DNA of 64,000 nt from ZYF759 sp046297455 (GTDB taxonomy: Bacteria; Pseudomonadota; Alphaproteobacteria; Rhizobiales; Rhizobiaceae), in the NCBI GenBank assembly GCA_046297455.1, contig JBKBIT010000012.1:57601-121600 (forward strand), in the 5' to 3' direction. Both the position numbers and the translations under genes were made by a program. Shown here piece by piece: positions 1 to 9,014 of this stretch (positions are counted from its first letter, which is position 1; each line of letters opens with the position of its first letter). The notes beneath the pieces are model-generated. The model saw nothing but the letters and a program-made list of their open reading frames with translations. It was not told the DNA's origin and did not search any database.

Positions 1-398
1 CCGCGCTGGCCCTCGGGCAAGGCAAAGAACGTGTCCGGTTCGGCCACGCGGATATGGGTGGTCGAGGCAATCTCCAGCCCGCCGCCGATGACGGCGCCCC
101 TCAAGGCGGCGATGAAGGGAATCCGCCCGCGCTGGATGCGCGCGAACACGGCGTGCCACGCCCGCGAACCCCAGATGCCGTCCATCACGGACTTCTCGGA
201 ATGCTCGGCAAGATCCAGTCCGGCACAGAAATGCGGCCCGACGGCCGAAAGCACCGCGACTTTGGCCTCGCTTTGCGCGCGATCGACGGCTTCGCCCAGT
301 TCGGCGACCATCGCATCGTTCATCGCATTGCGCTTTTCCGGACGGTCGAGCTGCAGCAGCGCCACCTCGCCATCGAGTTCGTAGCGGACAAGTGCCAT
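1..398 (-). CDS. enoyl-CoA hydratase/isomerase (crotonase) family protein, 3' end cut off by window edge
   Basis: Reading the minus strand from an ATG at 398 gives 132 residues beginning MALVRYELDG that run off the left edge, so the C-terminal half is missing. The crotonase core is visible: the stretch VGPHFCAGLDL near residue 70 (CoA/oxyanion-hole segment) and LRGAVIGGGLEI near residue 110 (second oxyanion-hole glycine region). An AGAGGAAG ribosome site lies about 8 bases before the ATG. It is divergent from the feruloyl-CoA-synthetase-like gene at 524, and that pairing is typical of hydroxycinnamoyl-CoA hydratase/lyase. I infer a hydration or hydration-cleavage step on an aromatic acyl-CoA. 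An ordinary fatty-acid enoyl-CoA hydratase cannot be excluded because the distinguishing C-terminal residues are outside the window. Confidence 0.85.
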   Translation of the reverse strand, partial: MALVRYELDGEVALLQLDRPEKRNAMNDAMVAELGEAVDRAQSEAKVAVLSAVGPHFCAGLDLAEHSEKSVMDGIWGSRAWHAVFARIQRGRIPFIAALRGAVIGGGLEIASTTHIRVAEPDTFFALPEGQR

Positions 399-449
399 CC
401 GGTGTCTTCCTCTGCCTAGGTCGGCATGAAGCCGCCGACATTATTTCCT

Positions 450-466
450 TTCGAATTGTTATCGAA
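450..466. promoter_or_regulatory. candidate operator: inverted repeat TTCGA-N7-TCGAA
   Basis: The 125-bp divergent gap between the crotonase (start 398, minus) and the CoA ligase (start 524, plus) holds a short AT-rich island in GC-rich DNA. Within it lies a perfect inverted repeat TTCGA-attgtta-TCGAA. Its size and position suit a MarR- or TetR-type repressor controlling both genes. No regulator gene lies next to it inside the window. The binding protein is inferred, not seen. Confidence 0.4.
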
Positions 467-523
467 TAAACTATCTTCGCCACGCGCCGTCAAGCGCGAC
501 CGGCGCGATGGAGGAGATCGCAT

Positions 524-2380
524 ATGAGTCAGGCTTCACCGCAGGCGCGGGCCGGCGCCGCAAGATACCGTCACGTGCAGTTCTGGGATCCGGCAATCGA
601 CGTTCGACGGGAAGAAGACGGCACCATCTACATCGAGGCGAAGACGCCGCTGCCGCCCTACCCCGACCGGGCGACTGAGCCGCTCTTGCACTGGGCGCGC
701 GAAAAGCCGGATGCAACGCTGTTTGCCGAACGCGGGCCAGATGGCGAGTGGCACCGGCTGTCATTCGCGCAGGCCCTGGACAACACGCGGCGGCTTGGCC
801 AGTTCCTGCTCGATGCAGGCCTGTCCGCCGAACGGCCGCTTGTCGTGTTGTCGGGCAACGATCTCGCCCACGCACAACTGGCGCTGGCCGCGATCCATGT
901 CGGCATCCCCTACGCCGCCGTCTCGCCGGCCTATGCGCTGATCGCGTCAGATTTTGCCCGGCTGGAATCCGTTTTCGAGACCTTGACGCCCGGCATGGTC
1001 TTCACCGCCGATGCGGAACCGTTCGAAAAGGCGCTCGACCAGGTGGCCGGGCCGGACATCCTCCGCCTGCATCTGCGCGGTGCGCGATCGCCCGCAGAGG
1101 ACTTTACGACTGCGTTGAAAACCGAGCCGACTGAAGCGGTCGAAACCGCGCATGCGGCGATCACACCGGATACGGTCGCCAAATTCCTGTTCACCTCCGG
1201 ATCGACGGGCATGCCCAAGGCCGTCGCCAACACGCATCGCATGATCTGCTCCAACCAGTTGATGGCCATCACCTGCTTCGCCTTCTTCAAGGAAGAGCCG
1301 CCGGTGCTGCTCGACTGGGCGCCCTGGCACCACACCGCCGGCGGCAACAAGCTCTTCTTCCTGCCGGTCTTCCAGGGCGGGACGCTGCACATCGACGACG
1401 GCAATCCGACGCCTGCCGGCATCGAGAAGACCGTTCGCAATCTGCGCGATGTTTCGCCCAACTGGTATTTCAACGTGCCGAAGGGTTTTGAGGCGCTGAT
1501 CCCGTTCCTGAAACAGGACGCGGCCCTGCGCGAGAGCCTGTTCCGCAATCTGAAGATGCTCTGGTATGCAGGCGCGGGCATGGCGCAGCATGTGTGGGAT
1601 GACCTTACCAGCCTTGCCGAACAGACGGTCGGCGAGCGGATTGTCATTGGCACCGGCCTTGGCGCGACCGAGACGGCGCCTGCGGCCCTGTTCTGCACCT
1701 GGCCGCAGGATCAGGCCGGCAATGTCGGCCTGCCGTGCCCTGGTGTCAGCCTCAAGCTGGTGCCGATGGAGGGCAAGCTCGACGCCAGGGTTAAGGGTCC
1801 CAATATCACGCCGGGCTACTGGCGCGCGCCCGACCTGACGGCAAAGGCTTTTGACGAAGAGGGCTATTACTGCTTCGGCGACGCGCTGCGCCCGGCCGAT
1901 CCCAACGACCTGTCGGCCGGCTTCCTCTTCGACGGGCGCACGGCGGAAAATTTCAAGCTCGATACCGGCACATGGGTCAGCACCGGGGCGCTGCGCACGC
2001 GCTTCATCGACCATTTCGGCGGACTGGCCCGCGATGTCGCCATTGCCGGTGCCGACCGTCCCTATCTGTCGGCCATCGTGTTTCCCGACGTCGAGGCGCT
2101 GCGCGCCATTTCGGGGCTGGGCAAGGACGCTGCGCTTCGCGACATCTACGCCGACGACAAGGTCCGGGAGGCAATGGGAGGCAAACTATCCACGCTGGCA
2201 AAGGAGGCGACCGGCTCGTCCAACCGCGTGCGGAAGATGATCCTGGCGGAAGACCCGCCGGACTTCGCCAGCGGCGAGCAAACCGACAAGGGCTCCATCA
2301 ACCAGCGCATGGTGCTCTCGCGCCGGCAGGAACTGGTCGACGAGCTCTATTCGGACTCGTCGCGCGTGATCTCGATCTGA
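524..2380 (+). CDS. feruloyl-CoA synthetase-like AMP-forming acyl-CoA ligase
   Basis: This 618-residue ANL-superfamily enzyme would activate an aromatic (hydroxycinnamic-type) acid with ATP and CoA. Visible motifs in order: the phosphate-binding loop FTSGSTGMPKAVANTH near residues 222-238, the adenylate motif GLGATETAP near 376-385, a GFLFDGR segment near 465, and a C-terminal TDKGSINQR with the likely catalytic lysine near 587. The length and the N-terminal extension match the feruloyl-CoA synthase subgroup rather than 4-coumarate or acetate ligases. A GAGGAG site sits 7 bases before the ATG. It is divergently paired with a crotonase, the usual partner in the CoA-dependent non-beta-oxidative ferulate route. 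No vanillin dehydrogenase is seen here, so the true acid may differ. Confidence 0.8.
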   Translation: MSQASPQARAGAARYRHVQFWDPAIDVRREEDGTIYIEAKTPLPPYPDRATEPLLHWAREKPDATLFAERGPDGEWHRLSFAQALDNTRRLGQFLLDAGLSAERPLVVLSGNDLAHAQLALAAIHVGIPYAAVSPAYALIASDFARLESVFETLTPGMVFTADAEPFEKALDQVAGPDILRLHLRGARSPAEDFTTALKTEPTEAVETAHAAITPDTVAKFLFTSGSTGMPKAVANTHRMICSNQLMAITCFAFFKEEPPVLLDWAPWHHTAGGNKLFFLPVFQGGTLHIDDGNPTPAGIEKTVRNLRDVSPNWYFNVPKGFEALIPFLKQDAALRESLFRNLKMLWYAGAGMAQHVWDDLTSLAEQTVGERIVIGTGLGATETAPAALFCTWPQDQAGNVGLPCPGVSLKLVPMEGKLDARVKGPNITPGYWRAPDLTAKAFDEEGYYCFGDALRPADPNDLSAGFLFDGRTAENFKLDTGTWVSTGALRTRFIDHFGGLARDVAIAGADRPYLSAIVFPDVEALRAISGLGKDAALRDIYADDKVREAMGGKLSTLAKEATGSSNRVRKMILAEDPPDFASGEQTDKGSINQRMVLSRRQELVDELYSDSSRVISI

Positions 2381-2410
2381 GGCATCGCCCTACTCGTCAC
2401 CCTTCCAAGG

Positions 2411-2437
2411 AAGTGTCGCGCACGCTGTGCGACGCTT
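2411..2437. terminator. hairpin between convergent genes (no U-tract)
   Basis: A 12-bp stem with two G-U pairs (left arm 2411-2422, loop CGC, right arm 2426-2437) lies in the 64-bp gap between the ends of two convergent genes (stops at 2380 and 2445). It could end transcription in both directions. There is no T-run on either side, so intrinsic termination is uncertain. Confidence 0.35.
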
Positions 2438-2444
2438 GCTGGGC

Positions 2445-3563
2445 TCAGATCGGCTGGGCCATCATGCCCATCATGCGGCCGCTGATCTCGCCAACATTGA
2501 CCGGCGGGATCTTGCGCATCTGGGCATCGCCGATGCGGATCGAATTCTCGACGATGAACTGCACACGCTCAAAGCGGCGCGCCCGATAGGCCGTGAAGGC
2601 GGCCTCGACGTCGGCAGCCCGTTCCAGTTCCTCGGTCAGCACGATCGCATCCTCGATCGCCATGCCCGCGCCCTGTCCCAGATGCGGGGTCGAGGCATGG
2701 ACGGCATCGCCCAGAAGGACAACCCGCCCCTTGTGCCAGGCGCCATCCAGGAAGACCACCTCCAGCGGTCGGCCGACCACGCCGGCATCGTCCACCACCT
2801 GTTCGGCGGCTTCCCTGATCTGCGGTGCGGCATTGACGGCGCGCCGGCGCATCTCGGCCGCCGCTCCTTTGATTTCGAGGCGGTAGTCGGCAGCTTCTTC
2901 CGACAGGATGAAGACATAGGTCATGCCACGCGCCAGCGGCACCAGCCCCGCATTGCAGGGACCGTGGAAAATCTGGAACTCGTCGGTCGATACCTGTTGG
3001 GGCAGGTTGTAGCGCCAGACCCACTGGCCGGTGTAACGCGGCTCCGGCGCACCGGGCATGATCAGGCGCCTTGTCTGCGAGAAGATGCCGTCGGCGCCGA
3101 CCACGATGTCATAGCGCTTGCTGCTGCCATCGGAGAAGGTGACGACCACCCCTTCGCCGTCGTCGTCCAGCCTGTCGGCCGTCACGCCCAGCCTCAGCTT
3201 GGCGCCAAGCTCCAGCGCCCTGTTGCCGAGCACCGTCTGGAAATCGGAACGCCGCACGCCGGCATTGGAAGGGAACTCGGGGCCGGCCAGTCGTGGTGTC
3301 TCGAAACTCGTCATCTGGCTTCCATCCGGTCCGAACAACGTGGTCCTGTCGAAGCCCTGCGCCTGTTCGAGATAGGCGTCCAGCAGGTCGAGCGATGCCA
3401 TGGCGCGGATGACATTGAACTGCTGGGTAATGCCAACGCCATAGACGCCCCATTCAGGGTCGCGTTCCACAATGTCGACGGCGAAGCCCTTGCGGCGCAT
3501 GGCAATTGCCACGGTCAGTCCGCCGATGCCGGCGCCGACAACGAGTACGGAATTGAGCTGCAT
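2445..3563 (-). CDS. FAD-dependent aromatic-ring monooxygenase (FAD_binding_3 type), paralogue A
   Basis: The protein is 372 residues. It is a single-component flavin hydroxylase that would use NAD(P)H and O2 to hydroxylate an aromatic ring. The Rossmann motif GAGIGG is at residues 10-15, the VVGADG motif near 153-158 and the second FAD motif GDAVHASTPHLGQGAG near 284. I chose the ATG at 3563 because AGGAGG lies just upstream and because the Rossmann strand then starts at residue 6, as in its paralogue; a longer reading to 3746 adds unrelated residues. It closely resembles the protein at 13550-14668, including the shared C-terminal MAQPI. It faces away from the hydrolase/TRAP operon at 3904. 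Substrate unknown. Confidence 0.85.
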   Translation of the reverse strand: MQLNSVLVVGAGIGGLTVAIAMRRKGFAVDIVERDPEWGVYGVGITQQFNVIRAMASLDLLDAYLEQAQGFDRTTLFGPDGSQMTSFETPRLAGPEFPSNAGVRRSDFQTVLGNRALELGAKLRLGVTADRLDDDGEGVVVTFSDGSSKRYDIVVGADGIFSQTRRLIMPGAPEPRYTGQWVWRYNLPQQVSTDEFQIFHGPCNAGLVPLARGMTYVFILSEEAADYRLEIKGAAAEMRRRAVNAAPQIREAAEQVVDDAGVVGRPLEVVFLDGAWHKGRVVLLGDAVHASTPHLGQGAGMAIEDAIVLTEELERAADVEAAFTAYRARRFERVQFIVENSIRIGDAQMRKIPPVNVGEISGRMMGMMAQPI

Positions 3564-3903
3564 GGTAGTCCTCCCTCCTTCCCGTCTAAGGCGCCGCAAG
3601 CAAGGTGGAAAATCCAGACTGGAAATGCAGGGCATTCGCGCCATCAATGGGTGGATGCGGCATGCCTGCAAAGCAGCCGAGATACGCGCGATGCGAGCGC
3701 ATCGACTGCATCTCTTCCGCCAATACAAGGCATCACCTCTATCCATTCGACAAATGGTTCGACGGTGGATAGCGTCGTCTCCGACTGCCTAGGGAGGGCT
3801 TGTCGTGCCGCCCTGGCGCGCCGGTCCTGTCGGAAGGTCCAATGATGTCAGGATCCCCGTTCGCCGCCGGCGCCGGGTCTGGCGCGCAGGAGGAGGAGCC
3901 CTC
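3564..3903. promoter_or_regulatory. 340-bp divergent intergenic region with nested inverted repeats at 3739-3772
   Basis: This gap separates the FAD hydroxylase (minus) from the cyclase-family gene (plus) and must hold both promoters. It contains a perfect 7-bp inverted repeat CTATCCA (3739-3745) and TGGATAG (3766-3772). Nested inside is a second perfect repeat, CCATT-cgaca-AATGG (3743-3757). The element TTCGAC...TGG also occurs twice as a direct repeat. This is the layout of a regulator binding as more than one dimer, such as a LysR or IclR protein. The rest of the gap shows no convincing gene. Confidence 0.45.
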
Positions 3904-4677
3904 GTGGCAAGCAGGATCATCGATCTTTCCGTCGTACTTACCGCTGGCCTGCGGACCGACCCTCCCGGTCTGGAACCGAAGATCAGGCATGTCGCGCATG
4001 ATGCCGGCGCCCTCGAATTCGAGCGGATGTTCGGCATTCCCGTCGACAAGCAGCTCGACAGCAAGGGGGCTGCGGTCGAGATGTGCGAACTGTCGACCCA
4101 TAACGGCACCCATATGGATGCGCCCTGGCATTATCATCCCACGATGGATGGCGGGAAGCCGGCAATGACCATCGACGAAGTGCCGCTGGAATGGTGCATG
4201 GGACCGGGCGTGAAGCTGGACTTCAGACACCTGCCGGACGGCTATGTGTGCACGGCCGCCGATGTCGAGGCCGAGTTGAAGCGGATCGGCCACGATCTGA
4301 AGCCCGGCGACATCGTGCTGGTCAACACGCGTGCCGGCTCGCGCTACGGGCACGACGACTACGTCTCGGCCGGCTGCGGCATCGGCCGCGAGGCGACGCT
4401 GTGGATGACGTCGCGGGGCATGCGGGTATGTGGCACCGATGCGTGGAGCTGGGATGCGCCGCTGATGTCGCAGATGAACCGCATCCGCGAGACGGGTGAC
4501 TGGTCCCTGTTCTGGGAAGGCCACAAGGCCGGCGCGGAAACCGTCTATTGCCATATTGAAAAACTCGGCAATCTCGAAGCATTGCCGTCGACCGGCTTCG
4601 ACGTGATGGCCTTTCCGGTGAAGGTCGATCGCGGATCGGCCGGCTGGTGCCGCCCGGTAGCGATCCTTAGAGACTGA
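3904..4677 (+). CDS. cyclase-family metal-dependent hydrolase (kynurenine-formamidase fold)
   Basis: The protein is 257 residues. The family hydrolyses amides, esters or cyclic intermediates with a divalent metal. The signature HNGTHMDAPWH at residues 66-76 provides the metal ligands. I place the start at the GTG at 3904 because a near-perfect AGGAGGAGG lies 7 bases upstream and the protein then begins with the canonical strand of the family (SRIIDLSV); a longer reading from 3805 adds an Arg-rich stretch unlike the family. It is the first gene of an operon with the FAH-family enzyme and the fused TRAP permease. A kynurenine formamidase role is possible but no tryptophan genes are near. I infer a ring-opening or lactone step in the local catabolic pathway. 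Confidence 0.8.
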   Translation: MASRIIDLSVVLTAGLRTDPPGLEPKIRHVAHDAGALEFERMFGIPVDKQLDSKGAAVEMCELSTHNGTHMDAPWHYHPTMDGGKPAMTIDEVPLEWCMGPGVKLDFRHLPDGYVCTAADVEAELKRIGHDLKPGDIVLVNTRAGSRYGHDDYVSAGCGIGREATLWMTSRGMRVCGTDAWSWDAPLMSQMNRIRETGDWSLFWEGHKAGAETVYCHIEKLGNLEALPSTGFDVMAFPVKVDRGSAGWCRPVAILRD

Positions 4678-4701
4678 CGCCGGAGCACCGGGGAGGAAGA
4701 C

Positions 4702-5682
4702 ATGAGATTCGCGACACTGCCGAACGGCACCCCTGACGGGCGACTGCACCTCGTCTCGCGCGACAACGGCCGCGCCGTGCCGGCGCGGGCGGTCGAGACC
4801 CTGCAGCAGGCGCTTGAGCGCTGGACTGACGTCGAGGCGATCCTTCAGGCGGAATATGCCGCCCTCAATGTCGGCCCGGCTCTAGGCGAGATCGCGTTCG
4901 ACCCGGCATCCGCCCTGGCACCTTTGCCCCGCGCCTGGCAATGGCTCGACGGATCGGCCTATGACAGCCACGGCGCTCTGATGGCCAAGGTATTCGGCAA
5001 GGATGCGAAGGATGGCAGCGACCGGCCGCTCATGTATCAGGGCGTCTCCGACCGCTTCCTTGGCCCTTGCGAGGATGTCCGCCTGCCTTCCGCCGAGGAC
5101 GGCATCGATTTCGAGGGCGAATTCGGCATCATCACCGACGCGGTGCCAATGGGCACGACGCCGGGCGAAGCCGCGCGCCACATCCGCCTCGTGGTCCAGA
5201 TCAACGACTGGAGCCTCAGGCGCATCGCGCCCATCGAAATGAAGACCGGCTTTGGCTGGCTGCAATGCAAGCCGCATTGCTCGATGGCACCCGTTGCCGT
5301 CACGCCCGATGAACTGGGCGACGCATGGCGCGATTGCCAGGTGGCGCTGCCGCTTGAGGTGGACTGGAACAACAGCCGTTTCGGGGCCGCGCACGGTCAC
5401 GACATGTCGATCGGTTTCGACGGACTGATCGCGCATGCCGCCTATTCGCGCGACCTCGTCGCGGGAACGGTGATTGGATCGGGTACCGTCTCCAACGAGA
5501 ATTACCGGGAGGTCGGCTCGTCCTGCATTGCGGAGCGCCGGGGAATCGAGATGCTGGACGAAGGGGCACCCAAAACTCCCTTCCTGTCCTTCGGCGACCG
5601 GGTCCGCATGGAGGCCAGGATGCCTGACGGCGCGCCGGTCTTTGGTGCCATCGACCAGCTCGTGCGCGGAGCGCACTCGTGA
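4702..5682 (+). CDS. fumarylacetoacetate hydrolase (FAH) family protein
   Basis: The protein is 326 residues, on the long side for the family, with about 110 N-terminal residues before the catalytic domain. The metal-binding acidic cluster is visible as DFEGEFG (E138, E140) and the following INDW (D169). Family members cleave C-C bonds of diketo acids or hydrate and decarboxylate ring-cleavage products, so it fits the last part of an aromatic pathway. GGGAGGAAG precedes the ATG. It ends by overlapping the GTG start of the TRAP permease by three bases, which implies translational coupling of catabolism with uptake. The exact substrate cannot be read from sequence. Confidence 0.82.
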   Translation: MRFATLPNGTPDGRLHLVSRDNGRAVPARAVETLQQALERWTDVEAILQAEYAALNVGPALGEIAFDPASALAPLPRAWQWLDGSAYDSHGALMAKVFGKDAKDGSDRPLMYQGVSDRFLGPCEDVRLPSAEDGIDFEGEFGIITDAVPMGTTPGEAARHIRLVVQINDWSLRRIAPIEMKTGFGWLQCKPHCSMAPVAVTPDELGDAWRDCQVALPLEVDWNNSRFGAAHGHDMSIGFDGLIAHAAYSRDLVAGTVIGSGTVSNENYREVGSSCIAERRGIEMLDEGAPKTPFLSFGDRVRMEARMPDGAPVFGAIDQLVRGAHS

Positions 5683-7616
5683 ACGCCGGGCCGGCGTCCG
5701 GGCAGCCAGCCAACATCTTCGAACGCTGGCTGCACACCGGCAGCAATGTCGTTTCGGCGCTGGCCGTCCTCGGCATGTTGTGCGGTGCGATGGCTGTTGT
5801 CGCCGACGTCTTGATGCGCTGGATCTTCGGCAGCGCCGTGGTCGCGCTCAACGAAGTGATGGCGCAGGTCTTCGCCATGGCGATCGCCGCCACGCTGCCT
5901 GCCGGCGCCGCGCGGCGCGTCAATCTCAAGGTCGATCTCCTGGGCCAGGCTATCAGCCCGCGCGTGAGTTGGTGGCTCAACCTGCTGGGTTCCATCCTGC
6001 TGGCGCTGTTCTTCGCACTGCTGGCCTGGCGGATATGGACGCTGGGCCTGCGTTTCCAGGGACAGTCGCGCGCCACGCTGATCCTCAACTGGCCGATTTC
6101 GCCGACCTATTTCTTCGTTGCCGCGGCGATGGCGCTGGCCGCCCTGGTGCAACTCGGCAATGTCGTGCTCGACATCGTTCGCCCTGTTCCGGCCAGCACA
6201 GCTGAACAAAAGACCAAGCCCCTGGCCACCGCCGTGATCCTGCTTCTGGCCGGTCTGCTGACGGCAACGGCCATCTGGTATGTCGTGGATTACCGGGGGC
6301 TCGTCGCCTTCGCCACTGGCAGCCCGGGCTGGTTCGTCATCGTCGCCTTTCTGGTCCTCTGGCTGGGTGTCCTGGCGCAGCTGCCGATCGCGGCTGTTAC
6401 CGGCTTCATCGGCGTGTTCGGCACCATGCTCTTCATCGGCGGCACGTCGGCAGGCAATGTCTTTGCCACCGACGCGATGGAGTTCCTGATGAACCCCCAG
6501 GTCGCGACACTGCCATTGTTTCTCATGATGGGCAGCTTCGCCGTTGCCGCCGGGATCTCCACCGACATCTATCGGTTGGCCTATGCGCTGCTGGGCCGTA
6601 TTCGCGGGGGACTGGCCTATGCGACGGTCGCCGGCTGTGCCGGGTTCGGCGCGGTCTCCGGTTCGTCCATCGCGACGGCAGCCACCTTCGGACGCATCGC
6701 CCTACCGGAAATGGACAAGCGGGGCTATGCGCCCTCCTTCGCCACGGGCTCGGTCGCTGCTGGCGGCACGCTGGGCGCGCTGGTGCCTCCTTCCGGGGCG
6801 ATCATCCTCTTCGCGCTCCTGACAGAAGAATCCATCGCCACCCTGTTCATGGCAGCGATCGTTCCCGCCTTGCTCGCGCTTGTGCTTTATTTCGCCGCCA
6901 TCACCCTGGTGGTGCGGATGAACCCTCAGATCACCACGCCCGCCGAAACCGACATCGAGCCGATCCTCCCTGCCCTGATCCGGGCTATGCCGGTCATCAT
7001 CCTGTTCTCCCTGGTGATCGGCGGCCTCTATGGCGGCATCTTCACCGTGACGGAAAGTGCGGCAGTGGGCGCCATCGGAGCGTTCCTGCTCGCGCTCGCG
7101 CGCGGCAAGCTCAATCCCGCGCGTTTTCTGTCTGTAATGTCGGAAACGACAGCCACGACAGCCCTTATCTACGGGCTCATTTTCGGGGCGCTGATCTTTT
7201 CCTTCTTCATCAATCTCGGCGAAGCGCCCGATTTCGTCGCCCGCTGGATTGGCGGCCTCGACTTGTCGCCTTTGGTCATCCTCTTGTTCTTCGTTCTGTT
7301 CTACCTGGCGCTGGGCGCAGTCATGGATTCCTTCGCGGTGATGGTCATCACCGTGCCGGTGGTCACGCCCATCATCGTGGGGCTGGGCTTCGACATCTAT
7401 TTCTGGGGCGTGCTGATGCTGATCATCGTCGAGCTCGGCCTGATCACGCCGCCCTTCGGCATCAATCTCTTCGTCATCAAGAGTTTGCAGCCGAAGGTCC
7501 CGCTCGGTCAGATCATGCGCGGCGTGCTCCCCTTCATCGCGGCCGACGTGGTGAAGATCGCGCTGCTCATCGCATTCCCCGCCATCGCGCTGTGGCTGCC
7601 CTCAACGATGCGGTGA
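5679..7616 (+). CDS. TRAP transporter fused small (DctQ) and large (DctM) permease
   Basis: The protein is 645 residues and starts with GTG. The first ~190 residues form a four-helix DctQ-type domain. The rest is a 12-13-helix DctM-type domain with the typical SGSSIATAATFGRIALPEM and GSVAAGGTLGALVPPSG segments. The fused form is common in bacteria. It imports a carboxylate driven by a sodium or proton gradient, handed over by a periplasmic binding protein. The likely binding protein is encoded at 11372-12376 in a separate convergent operon, so the transporter is split. The cargo is inferred to be an aromatic or related carboxylate. Confidence 0.9.
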   Translation: MNAGPASGQPANIFERWLHTGSNVVSALAVLGMLCGAMAVVADVLMRWIFGSAVVALNEVMAQVFAMAIAATLPAGAARRVNLKVDLLGQAISPRVSWWLNLLGSILLALFFALLAWRIWTLGLRFQGQSRATLILNWPISPTYFFVAAAMALAALVQLGNVVLDIVRPVPASTAEQKTKPLATAVILLLAGLLTATAIWYVVDYRGLVAFATGSPGWFVIVAFLVLWLGVLAQLPIAAVTGFIGVFGTMLFIGGTSAGNVFATDAMEFLMNPQVATLPLFLMMGSFAVAAGISTDIYRLAYALLGRIRGGLAYATVAGCAGFGAVSGSSIATAATFGRIALPEMDKRGYAPSFATGSVAAGGTLGALVPPSGAIILFALLTEESIATLFMAAIVPALLALVLYFAAITLVVRMNPQITTPAETDIEPILPALIRAMPVIILFSLVIGGLYGGIFTVTESAAVGAIGAFLLALARGKLNPARFLSVMSETTATTALIYGLIFGALIFSFFINLGEAPDFVARWIGGLDLSPLVILLFFVLFYLALGAVMDSFAVMVITVPVVTPIIVGLGFDIYFWGVLMLIIVELGLITPPFGINLFVIKSLQPKVPLGQIMRGVLPFIAADVVKIALLIAFPAIALWLPSTMR

Positions 7617-7669
7617 CGCGACTGCCGTCATCGCAGCGCATGGTTTATGGCAGGCAATTCGGCCGACTT

Positions 7670-7700
7670 TCCGAGCCAGCGATCTTGTCGCTGGCTCGGA
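7670..7700. terminator. 13-bp perfect hairpin between convergent operons
   Basis: A perfect 13-bp stem (7670-7682 with 7688-7700, loop TCTTG) sits in the 145-bp gap between the TRAP permease stop (7616) and the stop of the flavin hydroxylase on the other strand (7762). It is well placed as a bidirectional transcription barrier, though no U-tract follows. Nothing else was recognised in the gap. Confidence 0.5.
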
Positions 7701-7761
7701 CGAACAGCATGTCCGGCTGCTTGTAAATGGAGGGATGGCCGCCGTCCTGAGAAAGGCGTTC

Positions 7762-8991
7762 TCAAGCGTTGGCTACATGCAGCTCGCGCAGCTGGATCGA
7801 CATCTTCTCGGCATCATCCAGCGACCCCTTGGACACAGTCTTCTGCAGCACTTGCGTGTTGTCGAACACAAGGTCGCGGATGAATGCTACGGGCGCGGGC
7901 GCATGGTGGAATTGCTTGCCCAGCTTTCGTGCGAATTCCACCTGATGATTTACGTACTTGACACGCTCGGATTCGTACCGAGCGAACGCCTCCGACAATC
8001 CCTGCCTGTCGGCGAGGTCTCGGCCACCGAGAGCGCGCGCAAGGAAGTAGCCATCCTCGATCGCCATGCCCATGCCGTAGGCGGCATAGGGTGACACCGG
8101 GTGCACGGCATCGCCGACACAGGCCACCCTGCCCTTGGTCCACTTGGTCAGCGACGGCCGGTTATAGATGTCCCAGCGGAAAATCTGCGTTGCAAAATTT
8201 GTGTGGTCGGGAAAGCGCGGCATGGGATCGGCGAATTCCTCAAGCAGCCCCCGTAGGTGCCGCTCGACATCGGCGGGTGAGGGCGCCCCTTCCTCGACCG
8301 GCTCGACCACCCACCATTCGAAACCCGGCTTGCCGTCATGCAGCATCGGGAAATAGCTTGCCTGCACGCGTCGCGAATGATGCAGCGCACCCACCGTTCT
8401 GTCGATCCCAGGCACGTCATCGCACCAGGCCAGCCACAGCCTGAGCCCGATGTGAAAAAGGCCGAGATCGCCGAAGGTCTGTTCCGATACTCGCGAGCGG
8501 ACACCGTCGGCGCCGATCAGCAAATCGGCTGTCACCTCCTCGCCATTGTGGAACTTCAGGACGATCCCGTCTTCGCGCTCTTCGTAGCTGGAGAACGCGT
8601 GATTGGGCACAATGAGATCGGCAGGCAACCTCTCCAGCATCTTTGCGAAGGCCGACGAGCGCAGCACCCCATAGTGCCAGCCCCTGATACCCATGGCCTT
8701 TTCGACCTTCTCGTTGAAGGGCAGGCGCACCCTCACCTTGCCGCGGTTGTTGCGAAATTCGGTGACGGTGAAAGAACCGAAATTCTCGATATCAATGCCG
8801 TAGCTCCGCAGCACGGCGAGGACGGGCACGCTGAGGAGGACCGCGCCACCCATCGCCTTAGGCTCTTGCTGCCGCTCGAAGACGCGTACGTCGTATCCCT
8901 GCTGGTTCAAAGCGATTGCCGCCGAAATGCCTCCCGGCCCGCCACCAACGACCGCAACCCGTTTGCCGGGTCTCCAATCTTTCTGTCCCAA
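7762..8991 (-). CDS. FAD-dependent aromatic hydroxylase (3-hydroxybenzoate 6-hydroxylase/salicylate hydroxylase-like)
   Basis: The protein is 409 residues. The Rossmann motif GGGPGG is near residues 16-21, LLIGADGVRSR follows in the middle and VGDAVHPVSPYAAYGMGMAIEDG is the second FAD site. It differs clearly from the two paralogous hydroxylases at 2445 and 13550. I choose the TTG at 8991 because GGGAGG lies 5 bases upstream and the protein then begins just before the FAD strand; no ATG gives a sensible N-terminus and a longer reading overlaps the Rieske gene. It is the last gene of a minus-strand operon (TRAP binding protein, MBL hydrolase, VOC dioxygenase, Rieske, hydroxylase). Confidence 0.83.
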   Translation of the reverse strand: MGQKDWRPGKRVAVVGGGPGGISAAIALNQQGYDVRVFERQQEPKAMGGAVLLSVPVLAVLRSYGIDIENFGSFTVTEFRNNRGKVRVRLPFNEKVEKAMGIRGWHYGVLRSSAFAKMLERLPADLIVPNHAFSSYEEREDGIVLKFHNGEEVTADLLIGADGVRSRVSEQTFGDLGLFHIGLRLWLAWCDDVPGIDRTVGALHHSRRVQASYFPMLHDGKPGFEWWVVEPVEEGAPSPADVERHLRGLLEEFADPMPRFPDHTNFATQIFRWDIYNRPSLTKWTKGRVACVGDAVHPVSPYAAYGMGMAIEDGYFLARALGGRDLADRQGLSEAFARYESERVKYVNHQVEFARKLGKQFHHAPAPVAFIRDLVFDNTQVLQKTVSKGSLDDAEKMSIQLRELHVANA

Positions 8992-9014
8992 ATCAACCTC
9001 CCTGGTTCTTTTTG

